Below, one piece after another: positions 55,853 through 63,047 of a DNA stretch of 63,047 nt. Both the position numbers and the translations under genes were made by a program. Source of the stretch: Verrucomicrobiota bacterium (GTDB lineage: Bacteria > Verrucomicrobiota > Verrucomicrobiia > Chthoniobacterales > UBA10450). Under the pieces are notes generated by a model. It saw nothing but the letters and a program-made list of their open reading frames with translations, did not search any database and was not told the origin of the DNA. The stretch lies in contig JAFASN010000131.1 in assembly GCA_019244415.1 (NCBI GenBank), positions 1-63,047 of the forward strand, read 5' to 3'. The stretch's first letter is position 1; every line of letters begins with the position of its first letter.

Positions 55853-57201
55853 AGGCGCTCTTCAAATTCGCGCTGCTCTTCGCGACGTTGCCGATGCATT
55901 TTGCTCAGGCCTTTGTCGAAGTACACGCGCCGGCCCGGCCTCGCGATGCGCGGCAGTTCTCCGGTGAGCGCAAATGCGTGCACCGCAGCTCCGCGCAGTG
56001 ATGCCTCGGTATCAGCAGCAACCTCGATGTCCCGTGCCAGTACATCGGCGAGCACTTGGACGAGTCCCGACAACTTCGTCATCCCACCTGAAACGATGAT
56101 GCGTTTAACGCGCCCGACCGCCGTCTCGATGTCATCGAAAATATCAGCCACGCGGTAGAGCGCACTGACCATCAGCGCGCGGGAAATTTGCGTGCGAGTG
56201 GTTCCGAGGCTCAGCCCGGAAATCGCCCCTGCAATTTCTGGCCAGTCCGGGGCGCGTTCCGCCACGAAAAACGGAAGCGCAACCAGCTGATCACCGGCGG
56301 CCTCGTCGCGCAGGAGTTTCGCCTTAGGCAGGGTTTGGAGCTCGCGTGTGCACCACGCGTGCAGGTTGCCGCAATTGCTCGTAGCCCCGCCGAGTACAAA
56401 CGTGTCGCGGCCGGCAACGAAGCGGAAAAGCCCGGCGGGGACACGCAGCATGCGGCGCGTCATCACGCGGACGGCTGCGCTGGTGCCGAGGCTGATCGCA
56501 GCGCAATCGTCCTTCACCGCGCCGCTGCCGAAGTTGCTTGCGGCTCCGTCGCCGATCGTACTCAACAGCCGGCCGTCACTGTCGCGCGAGTCGCGAATGG
56601 GCGGTAATTGCTCGCCTGAAATGTACGCCGCCTCGCACATCTCGGAGTTCCAGGTGCGCGTTCTTTCATTGAACAAGCCGGTTGCGCTAGCCATCGACGG
56701 GCTGGTAAAAAGCTCACCGAACAAGCTGTGCAGCAGCCAGTCACTCGGTGATACCCAGAAGACGACGCGTTTGAAAAGACGCGGGTTGGTGCGGCGAAGC
56801 CAGCGCAATTTCGCCGGCCAAAACGCGAAGCGTAGTACACAGCCGGTGCGTTGTAGTACGTCGTCTTCCCGGAATTGGTTCCGCAGTTGTGCGGCATCGG
56901 CTCGCGCGCGTGAATCGCCCCAGGTGTAAATCGGAGTGAGCGGGCGCAGGTTTTTATCGAGCCCAAGCAAGCCGTGCCAGAACGCGCAACTGGCGATAAC
57001 ATCTGCCCGGCGCGATTTAAATTTTGCGTACACCGCGCGCACCGCTCGTCGCAGCAGAACCGGGTCGAGCTCGGCCGCGCCGTCATCGGAGTAGCGCAGA
57101 TCGTAAGTACGCGACGCGATCGGCGTCGTACGTGCCGCGCTACCGTCAAACAATGCGGCACGCGTGGACGAGCTGCCGATGTCCAGCGCGAGAACGCGCA
57201 A
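55816..57201 (-). CDS. FGGY-family carbohydrate kinase (gluconokinase-like)
   Basis: 461 residues. The ATP-fold starts VLALDIGSSSTRAALFDG. SCAFWHGLLGLDKNLRPLTP, WGDSRARADAAQLR and FWVSPSDWLLHSLFGE are typical of gluconate/xylulose-type members. The second half has AAISLGTSAAVRVMTRRM, FVLGGATSNCGNLHAW and RIIVSGGMTKLSGLVQVLAD. With zwf and opcA nearby, a gluconokinase feeding 6-phosphogluconate is the best guess. The substrate is not proven by sequence. Confidence 0.85.
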   Translation of the reverse strand: MRVLALDIGSSSTRAALFDGSAARTTPIASRTYDLRYSDDGAAELDPVLLRRAVRAVYAKFKSRRADVIASCAFWHGLLGLDKNLRPLTPIYTWGDSRARADAAQLRNQFREDDVLQRTGCVLRFAFWPAKLRWLRRTNPRLFKRVVFWVSPSDWLLHSLFGELFTSPSMASATGLFNERTRTWNSEMCEAAYISGEQLPPIRDSRDSDGRLLSTIGDGAASNFGSGAVKDDCAAISLGTSAAVRVMTRRMLRVPAGLFRFVAGRDTFVLGGATSNCGNLHAWCTRELQTLPKAKLLRDEAAGDQLVALPFFVAERAPDWPEIAGAISGLSLGTTRTQISRALMVSALYRVADIFDDIETAVGRVKRIIVSGGMTKLSGLVQVLADVLARDIEVAADTEASLRGAAVHAFALTGELPRIARPGRRVYFDKGLSKMHRQRREEQREFEERLQDSASMRSKRG

Positions 57202-57232
57202 GTCAGGTCGTCAATTTGGGGCTGAAACGCAG

Positions 57233-57832
57233 TTACTCGTTTTTCGCCGCCGCGCGATCGCCCTCTTTGATCGCCTCCTGCTCGCTCATGTACTTGCCTT
57301 CCTTCGTCCGGCCGTAAAAGCGCGAGCCTTCCTTGTGATAGACGTGCGTCGATGTGTTAACCCACACCATGCCATTGCCGCCTCCGGGAGCGACCGTGCC
57401 CGTCGGCTTGGCCGAATGTTCCGTCGCGCTTGTCGTCGAAGCCGCCGGACTGCTCTTCGGCTTGAACATCGACCCGAGCTTCGATAGGGGGTTGGAAGGC
57501 GACGCCGAAGGCGCCGGTGTCTCCTCAGCCGCGGCGGTACTTTTCGATTTGCGCCGGGAACGATGTTCCGCCACGGGCGACGCCGATGCTTCAGCAGCTG
57601 CCGCGGGGCTTGCTTCCTCGTTTGCCTTCTTTCGGCTGCGCCGCGCTTTCGGCGAAGCAGACGCTGAAGCTTCGGGCGCCGGGCTCGTTTCTTCAGTGGC
57701 TTCAGTTTTCTTGTGATGCGAGCGATGCTTCGCGGGCGAGGCCGATTCTTCCGGAGAAGGGCTCTCGGTTTGCGCGAATGACGCGCCGGCGAAAGCCAAT
57801 GCGCATAGAACTGCGAGATATTTCAGGTTCAT
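57233..57832 (-). CDS. Secreted low-complexity protein with a short conserved C-terminal domain
   Basis: 199 residues. A signal peptide (MNLKYLAVLCALAFAGASFA) is followed by about 120 residues of Ala/Ser/Pro/Glu/Lys low complexity. It ends with a compact motif VWVNTSTHVYHKEGSRFYGR, TKEGKYMSEQEAIKEGDRA. Similar VNTxTxxYH...YG.T..GKYM.E..A endings occur in proteins from several phyla, sometimes beside nuclease-like domains. Function unknown; probably periplasmic. 31 bases upstream of the kinase gene on the same strand. Confidence 0.8.
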   Translation of the reverse strand: MNLKYLAVLCALAFAGASFAQTESPSPEESASPAKHRSHHKKTEATEETSPAPEASASASPKARRSRKKANEEASPAAAAEASASPVAEHRSRRKSKSTAAAEETPAPSASPSNPLSKLGSMFKPKSSPAASTTSATEHSAKPTGTVAPGGGNGMVWVNTSTHVYHKEGSRFYGRTKEGKYMSEQEAIKEGDRAAAKNE

Positions 57833-57951
57833 GGCGCAGGGTAAGGACGCCGCGCGTTTTTCGTCAATCGGATTTTCTGGAGCAACTCAGCGTGTTGACG
57901 TGGAGCTGAGCGGGGCAGTTGCACTCGTCGGCCGCCGTTTTATACAGACAC

Positions 57952-58398
57952 ATGTCCGAACACAAAGTCACGCTCCGCTGGGAACGCAGCGGCAGCGAGT
58001 TCACCTACCAGAAATATCCACGCGATCACACCTGGAGCTTCGATGGCGGTCACGTCATGGCTGCCTCGGCCGCGCCGGCCTATTTGGGTAACCCGGCGAA
58101 CGTCGATCCAGAGGAAGCATTCGTCGCCTCACTCTCCAGCTGCCACATGCTCACGTTCCTCGCGATCGCCTGTAAGCAGAAGTTCGTGCTCGACAGTTAC
58201 GTTGACGAAGCAATCGGTCACATGGAGAAAAACGCAGAGGGCAAGATGGCGATCACGCGCGTCGATTTACATCCGAAGATCACCTGGTCGAGTGACAGAA
58301 CGCCGGGCGCGGAGGAGCTGGATAAAATGCATCACGCTGCGCACGAGAACTGTTTCATCGCCAACTCGGTTAAAACCGAGGTGACGGTGCTGAAGTGA
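57952..58398 (+). CDS. OsmC-family peroxiredoxin-like protein
   Basis: 148 residues from the ATG at 57952 (upstream in-frame codons are not conserved). The two OsmC cysteines are in VASLSSCHMLTFLAIAC and HAAHENCFIANSVKTEV, so thiol peroxidase activity against organic hydroperoxides is likely. The N-terminal HVMAASAAPAYLGNPANVDP with PEEAFVA is typical. Single gene; an inverted repeat follows it. Confidence 0.93.
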   Translation: MSEHKVTLRWERSGSEFTYQKYPRDHTWSFDGGHVMAASAAPAYLGNPANVDPEEAFVASLSSCHMLTFLAIACKQKFVLDSYVDEAIGHMEKNAEGKMAITRVDLHPKITWSSDRTPGAEELDKMHHAAHENCFIANSVKTEVTVLK

Positions 58399-58402
58399 TG
58401 AA

Positions 58403-58503
58403 TATCTAAGGAAAGCAGGAACGCAGGAGTCCGTTCCGGTTTCTTCAGGATCAACTCCGCTCCGTCTGCCTTTTTAGATTTCCTGCTTTCCTGCGTTCCT
58501 AAG
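58403..58503. repeat. Imperfect inverted repeat with 20-base arms
   Basis: 58409-58428 (AGGAAAGCAGGAACGCAGGA) matches the reverse complement of 58481-58500 at 18 of 20 positions, with a 52-base loop. It fills the space between the OsmC gene and glyQS. It may act as a bidirectional barrier or be a dispersed repeat unit. Confidence 0.8.
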
Positions 58504-58513
58504 AAATCCCTGA

Positions 58514-59866
58514 ATGAGTACAAAAGCTGACGCTGGGCGCATGGAAAAAATCGTAAGTCTGTGCAAACGGCGCGGCTTTATTTTCCAGGCGAGCGAGATT
58601 TACGGCGGCCTGAATGGCGCGTGGGATTACGGCCCGCTCGGCACCGAGCTCAAGCGCAACCTGAAGGATTACTGGTGGCGCGCGATGGTGCGCGACCGGG
58701 ATGACGTCGTGGGACTGGATGGCGCCATTTTGATGAATCGCGCTGTCTGGAAAGCGAGCGGCCACGAAGAAACGTTCACCGATCCCATGGTGGATTGCCG
58801 TACTTGCAAAACGCGGCTGCGCGCGGATCAACTCGCCGAGACTCGGCAATGCCCGGTCTGCGGCAGCAAGGATCTAACGGAAGCGCGCGCTTTCAATCTG
58901 ATGTTTCCTACCTTCGTGGGCGCGACTGCTGATGAATCATCCAAGACTTATCTCCGGCCGGAAACGGCACAGTCGATCTTCGTGCAGTTCAAAAACGTGC
59001 TGGAAGTTTCGCGCAAGAAATTGCCGTTCGGCATTGCGCAGATCGGGAAGGCGTTCCGCAATGAGATTAATCCGCGGAATTTCACCTTTCGCTCGCGCGA
59101 GTTCGAGCAGATGGAGCTCGAGTACTTTTGCCGGCCTGAGCAGGGGATGCCGTTACTCGAGTACTGGAAGGAGGAGCGGCTCCGGTTTTATGAGAACATC
59201 GGGATCAAGCGTGAGCGGTTGCACGTGAAGACAGTTCCCGATGAAGAGCGCGCGTTTTACTCAAAAGGGACTTACGACATTGAGTACGAGTTTCCTTTCG
59301 GTGCGCAGGAGCTGGAAGGCGTGGCTTACCGCACGGATTACGATTTGCGCCAGCACCAGAACGCCAGTGGCAAACCGCTCGAGTACTTCGATGACGAAAC
59401 GAAGGAGCGCTTCCTTCCGCATGTGGTCGAGCCGAGCGCGGGCGTGGATCGCACGGTCCTGGCCTTGATCTGCGAAGCCTATGACGAGGACAGCGCGCCT
59501 GATGACAAAGGCAGAATGGAAACGCGGACTGTTCTGCGTTTTCATCCGCGCATGGCGCCGGTGAAGTGCGCGGTTTTTCCGCTGCTGAAAAACAAACCGG
59601 CGCTGGTCGCTAAAGCGCGTGAAGTACAACAGTTGCTCCGGCCACACATGAACGTCTTCTACGATGAGAGCGGCGCGATCGGTCGCCGCTATCGGCGGCA
59701 GGATGAGATCGGGACGCCGTTTTGCGTGACGGTGGATTTCGAGACGCTGGGCGAGAAAAGCGAAGAGCTGCGCGATACCGTGACATTGCGCGAGCGTGAT
59801 TCGATGAAACAACAGCGCGTGAACATGGCGGACCTTCTGAGAACAGTGATCACAAGCGTGACGTGA
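58514..59866 (+). CDS. glyQS: Glycyl-tRNA synthetase, alpha2 (single-chain) type
   Basis: Charges tRNA-Gly. 450 residues of the class II enzyme type found in archaea, eukaryotes and some bacteria. It has RRGFIFQASEIYGGLNGAWD, a CxxC...CxxC zinc ribbon (CRTCKTR...CPVCGS), motif 2 FRNEINPRNFTFRSREFEQM, AYRTDYDLRQH and motif 3 EPSAGVDRTVLALICEAY. The anticodon-binding domain is at the C-terminus. The start lies in ATGAGTACA context. Complete. Confidence 0.97.
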   Translation: MSTKADAGRMEKIVSLCKRRGFIFQASEIYGGLNGAWDYGPLGTELKRNLKDYWWRAMVRDRDDVVGLDGAILMNRAVWKASGHEETFTDPMVDCRTCKTRLRADQLAETRQCPVCGSKDLTEARAFNLMFPTFVGATADESSKTYLRPETAQSIFVQFKNVLEVSRKKLPFGIAQIGKAFRNEINPRNFTFRSREFEQMELEYFCRPEQGMPLLEYWKEERLRFYENIGIKRERLHVKTVPDEERAFYSKGTYDIEYEFPFGAQELEGVAYRTDYDLRQHQNASGKPLEYFDDETKERFLPHVVEPSAGVDRTVLALICEAYDEDSAPDDKGRMETRTVLRFHPRMAPVKCAVFPLLKNKPALVAKAREVQQLLRPHMNVFYDESGAIGRRYRRQDEIGTPFCVTVDFETLGEKSEELRDTVTLRERDSMKQQRVNMADLLRTVITSVT

Positions 59867-59990
59867 GTACTCACTGGCATGAGTACCGCGATTGTAAGCA
59901 AACGCTTAGAACCGGCTTGAACCGGTCGAGCAAAGACACGCTTAGCGCTTTGTTGACGCGTTGGGGATTGTACTTCAACTCGTTCCCGCG

Positions 59991-60683
59991 TTACGCCGTC
60001 TGCCGGCGCCACTCGGGCAAGGCGCTGCGCTTGTTCTCTTCAAGCGCTTCGCTCAGCAGGTGGTCCCAGCGGCCGCGCAGACTTTCCCGCTCGGGTACGA
60101 GCGTACGGTCATAGGCAAACTCGATTTCACCCCAGCTCACGATCTCGACCAGCGCCGGATACGCGCGCAAGCACGCCGCTTCTGCATGCACGATCGCGCC
60201 ATTGCGCAAGTACACCGTGCCGACACGGCTGCCGCGGACCATCTGTAGTGCGCCGCTCCGGCCAGCGAGGCAGCACATTTGCAGAACATCGACCGCATGG
60301 AACCAATCCGGTGCGTCCCAGCGCATCCGCACCGAGCGCTCGATCGTCGCCATCATTCGGTCGCCATCGATCGGCTCGGGGAACACCTTTGAGCCGGCTA
60401 CTTCGAGCCGTACTTGCATGGTGACGTAAGGCGGCAGGAACAGCGTTTGCAGGCCGGGAAACATTTCGCTGATCATGGCGCCAAGCGCGAAACCATCGAA
60501 GCCCGCGCCGTCGAGCTGAGTCAGCAAAATGCGCGGCCGGGCCCTCGGCTGGCGACGCAAGTACACGAGCGTCTCGCTCTCACTCGAGGTATGGACGCTG
60601 TTATACCCGGTGAACTCTTTAACGACGCTCACCAGTTGCCGTCCCATCTCGCGGTCCTGGTGCACAATGAGCAATTGAATCAC
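59991..60683 (-). CDS. Degenerate receiver - DUF4388 protein
   Basis: 230 residues. Residues 1-115 follow the receiver fold (IQLLIVHQDREMGRQLVSVV, ILLTQLDGAGFDGFALGAMI), but the phosphoacceptor Asp is replaced (LLTQLDGAG) and the acidic pocket is reduced. Phosphorylation is therefore unlikely. Residues about 125-215 are a DUF4388-type domain (WFHAVDVLQMCCLAGRSGAL, VGTVYLRNGAIVHAEAACL, VSWGEIEFAYDR). Its start overlaps the upstream TPR gene by 4 bases. Related in domain make-up to the protein at 47934-48959. Confidence 0.82.
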   Translation of the reverse strand: MIQLLIVHQDREMGRQLVSVVKEFTGYNSVHTSSESETLVYLRRQPRARPRILLTQLDGAGFDGFALGAMISEMFPGLQTLFLPPYVTMQVRLEVAGSKVFPEPIDGDRMMATIERSVRMRWDAPDWFHAVDVLQMCCLAGRSGALQMVRGSRVGTVYLRNGAIVHAEAACLRAYPALVEIVSWGEIEFAYDRTLVPERESLRGRWDHLLSEALEENKRSALPEWRRQTA

Positions 60684-61786
60684 GGCAGGGCAGGTGCGTC
60701 GTTCGCGAGATGCGCCGGATCGGCGCGCACAGTCTGAAGTTTATCGTTGTAATAAACACGGATGACATAGCCAAGGTACTGCCGCTGTCCGGCATCATTC
60801 TCCTGCGGTTTAGGTGTTGCCTCGCCGCGTTTTTTCGAGCGCCCGGTTGTTTTCCCCGGAGTGATTGCTGCTGCGGCCGCGGATATTGCCGCTTCGGAGC
60901 TGATTGCGTGATTTTTTGATCGCCGGTAAGAGACAATAAGCGTCTCCGTATCGGTGTCGGACCAATCATGTCTCGGGTTGAGCCATTCCGAGTTCGTGTC
61001 CGCATCCGTGAGCACCACTTTGCCCTCGACCGAGTCGTAGAGAAAAACGTTAATGCGCAGTTTGCCGATCTCGTAAGAAACGCCCGGCCTCTTTCGAACT
61101 GCGATGTTCAGTCGAAGGTTCGTCTCCGCGTCGGCATCGGGCACCTGCTCGGTCTTTATATCAGTGATGCCGAAGAGTGAGCCTTCCGGTATTCCCTCGG
61201 CATCGATCGGTTTGCCGGCACTATCGGTCGCAGTGTGGGACACCGGCGCCGCGGGCGGCGCGCCGGCAACGGCATTGCGCAGTTTAGATTGCGCCAGCTC
61301 ATAGAGTGGGCCGGCAGATGGACCGAGGGCCTCGAGCTTTCGCCACGTCTCGCTGGAGCGGTCGAACAGCTGAATCGATTCGTAAATCGTGGCCAGCTCG
61401 GCCAGCACGTTCGCATTGCGCGGGTCGCGCTGTGCCGCTTCCTGCAATCTCGCCAGGGCATTGGCAGTGTCGCCGCGCTCGCGCAGCACAGTCGCTTCCT
61501 TCAGCAGACGATCAGAAGCAGACACTGCGGCCGAGCTCGCCGGCGGGTTTAGCGCACTGTCCGGTGGTGAGGCGTTGGCAGCGCGACGGGGCGACGATGT
61601 TGCTGGCGTTGCTGCCGCACGCATCTCAGTTGTGCGCGCGGCGGCTTGATGCTCGCGCAATCTTTCACCGTAATGAATGATCACCGCCAGCAGCTCAGCT
61701 GCCGCGAACGCAAGTACCACCCACAGCGCGACAGAAAAAATACGGTCATCGTGCGGAGCCGGAGTAGGAGCGGTAAGCTCAGCCAT
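60680..61786 (-). CDS. Membrane-anchored TPR-containing protein
   Basis: 368 residues. One N-terminal membrane helix (IFSVALWVVLAFAAAELLAV) is followed by a low-complexity Ala/Ser/Pro region (about 45-90). Next come about two TPR-like repeats (LKEATVLRERGDTANALARL, NVLAELATIYESIQLFDRSS) and a beta-rich C-terminal domain (NLRLNIAVRKRPGVSYEIGK, LRINVFLYDSVEGKVVLTDA) ending in YVIRVYYNDKLQ. Function unknown; a scaffold for the signalling protein encoded directly downstream is possible. First gene of that pair. Confidence 0.78.
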   Translation of the reverse strand: MAELTAPTPAPHDDRIFSVALWVVLAFAAAELLAVIIHYGERLREHQAAARTTEMRAAATPATSSPRRAANASPPDSALNPPASSAAVSASDRLLKEATVLRERGDTANALARLQEAAQRDPRNANVLAELATIYESIQLFDRSSETWRKLEALGPSAGPLYELAQSKLRNAVAGAPPAAPVSHTATDSAGKPIDAEGIPEGSLFGITDIKTEQVPDADAETNLRLNIAVRKRPGVSYEIGKLRINVFLYDSVEGKVVLTDADTNSEWLNPRHDWSDTDTETLIVSYRRSKNHAISSEAAISAAAAAITPGKTTGRSKKRGEATPKPQENDAGQRQYLGYVIRVYYNDKLQTVRADPAHLANDAPALP

Positions 61787-62469
61787 TTTGATGATGGTTT
61801 TTAATGGAAAGAGCGGCGCGATGTCAAACCAATCGTATGTTGGGTCAAAGTACCGCCCCGGGCCTCCGGCGACACATGTGTGACCGCATCGCTGGTCTTA
61901 GTACGCGGCCAAAAACTTGCAGCCAATGGTCGCGGCGTGCTCCGAGCGTCGCCAGTAGCTCAGTAGTCGCGACAACAAGTAATCGGCGATCAAGGTAATG
62001 ATTCTCGCCGGCTTTCCATTCCACTCGGCCACTGCGCGACGCTACGCCGCACTTGCATTCAGTGGATCAGCGTCCAGTTTGCCGCCCATAACACGCGCAG
62101 ATGTGCCGACGATCAGCGCTAACAATGCAATGCTTCGCGAAGGGCAGCGCTCCACCTTTGTGCATCGGATCGCCGGGACGCCGGCGGTCCGTAGTCACGG
62201 AAGGATTTCGGTGCCGACCCTTGTGAACCCAATTTTGGTTTGCCGCTTCTATCGATTGTACTAAGGGGATGTGCCTATTTTCCGACAACAAGGCGGCAAA
62301 CCGAGAGGACCTAACAGCTTCCCCGGGAGCTATTCGCGAACTCGCGGTCGCTGCACACAGCCGTACTTAGGATGTTGCCGGGCGAAATTCTATCTTGCGA
62401 GATAAGGCGACGGAAAGGGCATAGACTCATTAGGCTCAACCTGTACGACAGTTGTTGGACGTAGGATTA
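61787..62469. other. Gene-free region between the TPR gene and the rRNA operon end
   Basis: I see no supported gene, tRNA or repeat in these roughly 680 bases. Short open frames are present but have no protein-like composition. The promoter for the TPR gene should lie just above 61786. Confidence 0.45.
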
Positions 62470-62507
62470 AATGAAAGCCCAGCACCCTGTTTCCAAAGTG
62501 CTGGGCA
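62470..62507 (-). terminator. rRNA operon terminator
   Basis: Arms GCCCAGCAC (62477-62485) and GTGCTGGGC (62498-62506). Read on the minus strand, the hairpin is followed by TTTCATTT. It lies about 8 bases past the 5S 3' end. Confidence 0.88.
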
Positions 62508-62513
62508 TTAATT

Positions 62514-62628
62514 CTGGCGACGTCCTACTCTCGCACGACCTTTCGTCGCACTACCATCGGGGCTGCAGCGTTTCACTTCCGTGTTCGGAATGGGAACGGG
62601 TGGGTCCACTGCGCTAGTATCACCAGAC
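62514..62628 (-). rRNA. rrf: 5S ribosomal RNA
   Basis: On the minus strand it runs from TCTGGTGATACTAGCGCAGT to TAGGACGTCGCCAGA, with the conserved CCCATTCCGAACACGGAAGT loop and the terminal helix formed by CTGGTG / CGCCAG. About 115 bases; ends are set by the terminal helix. Confidence 0.96.
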
Positions 62629-62658
62629 GTTTGCAGCTGCCGCTGCAAACGTCTGGTG
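62621..62658. repeat. Perfect 17-bp-arm hairpin overlapping the 5S 5' end
   Basis: 62621-62637 is the exact reverse complement of 62642-62658, loop TGCC. One arm contains the first bases of mature 5S, so the precursor hairpin competes with the 5S terminal helix. Probably an RNase III-type processing site. Confidence 0.9.
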
Positions 62659-62836
62659 GCGGCGTTCTTCGCGCCGCTGAGAGGTGAATGGTGAGAAGTG
62701 AAAGGCCGGCGCCTGTCGGTCTCACTAATCACTTCTCACATTCTTCAAAGAACAGCCGGTCCTCTGATATCTACATACAGGAGTTCATTTCGGCTGAGGA
62801 CAGCCGACGCTACAACTGAGCTTCGTTTTGTTTGAA

Positions 62837-62907
62837 GTCATTCGATCTTCTCTGTTTCGCTTCGCCCACTTGAGAGCAGGCGAAGCTTTAACAGAAAAGC
62901 AAATGAC
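62837..62907. repeat. Long imperfect hairpin adjoining the 23S 3' end
   Basis: 62837-62866 and 62877-62907 pair over most of their length (GTCATT/AATGAC, ACAGA/TCTGT, GGCGAAGC/GCTTCGCC) with a loop of about 10 bases. It lies in the 23S-5S spacer (62629-62907) and probably guides processing. No tRNA gene lies in this spacer. Confidence 0.82.
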
Positions 62908-63047
62908 CAAGCCGAACGGGTTATTAGTATCTCTCAGCTGAATACATTACTGCACTTACACCGGAGACCTATCAACGTGGTGGTCTACCACGACCCTTCA
63001 GGGAGAACTCATCTTGGGATAGGCTTGGCGCTTAGATGCTTTCAGCG
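62908..63047 (-). rRNA. rrl: 23S ribosomal RNA, 3' end only
   Basis: Minus-strand sequence with CTGAAAGCATCTAAGCGCCA, CCTATCCCAAGATGAGTTCTC and the final helices ending near GGCTTGGTC matches the conserved 3' end of bacterial 23S rRNA. The 5' part lies beyond the window. The exact 3' end is approximate. Confidence 0.93.

Noticed and set aside
61998-62264. 88-codon open frame before the rRNA genes
   Set aside because: No signal, motif, ribosome binding site or codon pattern; likely chance.
62508-62732. 74-codon frame over 5S rRNA
   Set aside because: It lies on the 5S gene and its processing hairpin.

Overview
The window looks like a contig end from a Verrucomicrobiota bacterium, probably a soil member of the Chthoniobacterales/Udaeobacter type. 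This is inference. It rests on a VPDSG-CTERM-like sorting signal, an HPD-less J-like domain of the kind seen in PVC-group bacteria, moderately GC-rich coding sequence and general gene content. No species can be named from the sequence.

Layout. 1-7541 (minus): end of a bifunctional ATP sulfurylase/APS kinase gene, then four overlapping or closely spaced glycosyltransferase genes (GT39, methyltransferase-GT2 fusion, GT39, GT2). 7765-12000: PqqB with an apparent ATT start, a P1-family peptidase, a fibronectin-III-like protein, a small LuxR-type regulator, and paired-hairpin REP-like repeats. 12314-19050: an accessory island with a secreted protein, a frameshifted RHS/YD-repeat protein, two unknown downstream genes and a decayed RAYT-type transposase. 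19106-22425: alcohol dehydrogenase, SRPBCC protein, unknown protein, apt. 22509-26801: tetrapyrrole operon (HemX/CcsA-like, hemA, hemC, cobA-hemD). 26804-30810: grpE, a lidless Hsp70 and a J-like/TerB-like/SUMF1 protein. 30921-38713: PEP-mutase family enzyme, FAD oxidoreductase, receiver protein, a dehydratase-methyltransferase-acyltransferase operon, L,D-transpeptidase and a membrane protein. 38714-47694: broken 2H phosphoesterase, purA, uppS, hemW, DUF362 protein, squalene/phytoene synthase, sorted surface protein, family-4 uracil-DNA glycosylase, queA, thioesterase. 47695-61786: lipoprotein, two DUF4388-type regulators, GT4, opcA-zwf, an in-frame LMW-phosphatase/GlyA fusion, acyltransferase, FGGY kinase, OsmC, glycyl-tRNA synthetase and a TPR membrane protein. 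62470-63047 (minus): 5S rRNA with terminator, a spacer with two strong hairpins, and the 3' end of 23S rRNA.

The most interesting candidate for an undescribed system is the grpE / lidless Hsp70 / J-like-TerB-SUMF1 operon. It looks like a self-contained chaperone module whose C-terminal FGE-like domain lacks the catalytic cysteines. At sequence level, the hexamer RAGTAC (GTACTY on the other strand) is strongly over-represented in core genes but near background in the RHS island. It forms a four-unit 12-bp tandem repeat at the start of cobA-hemD. The REP-like hairpins and the RAYT remnant in the same window suggest a past REP/RAYT system.
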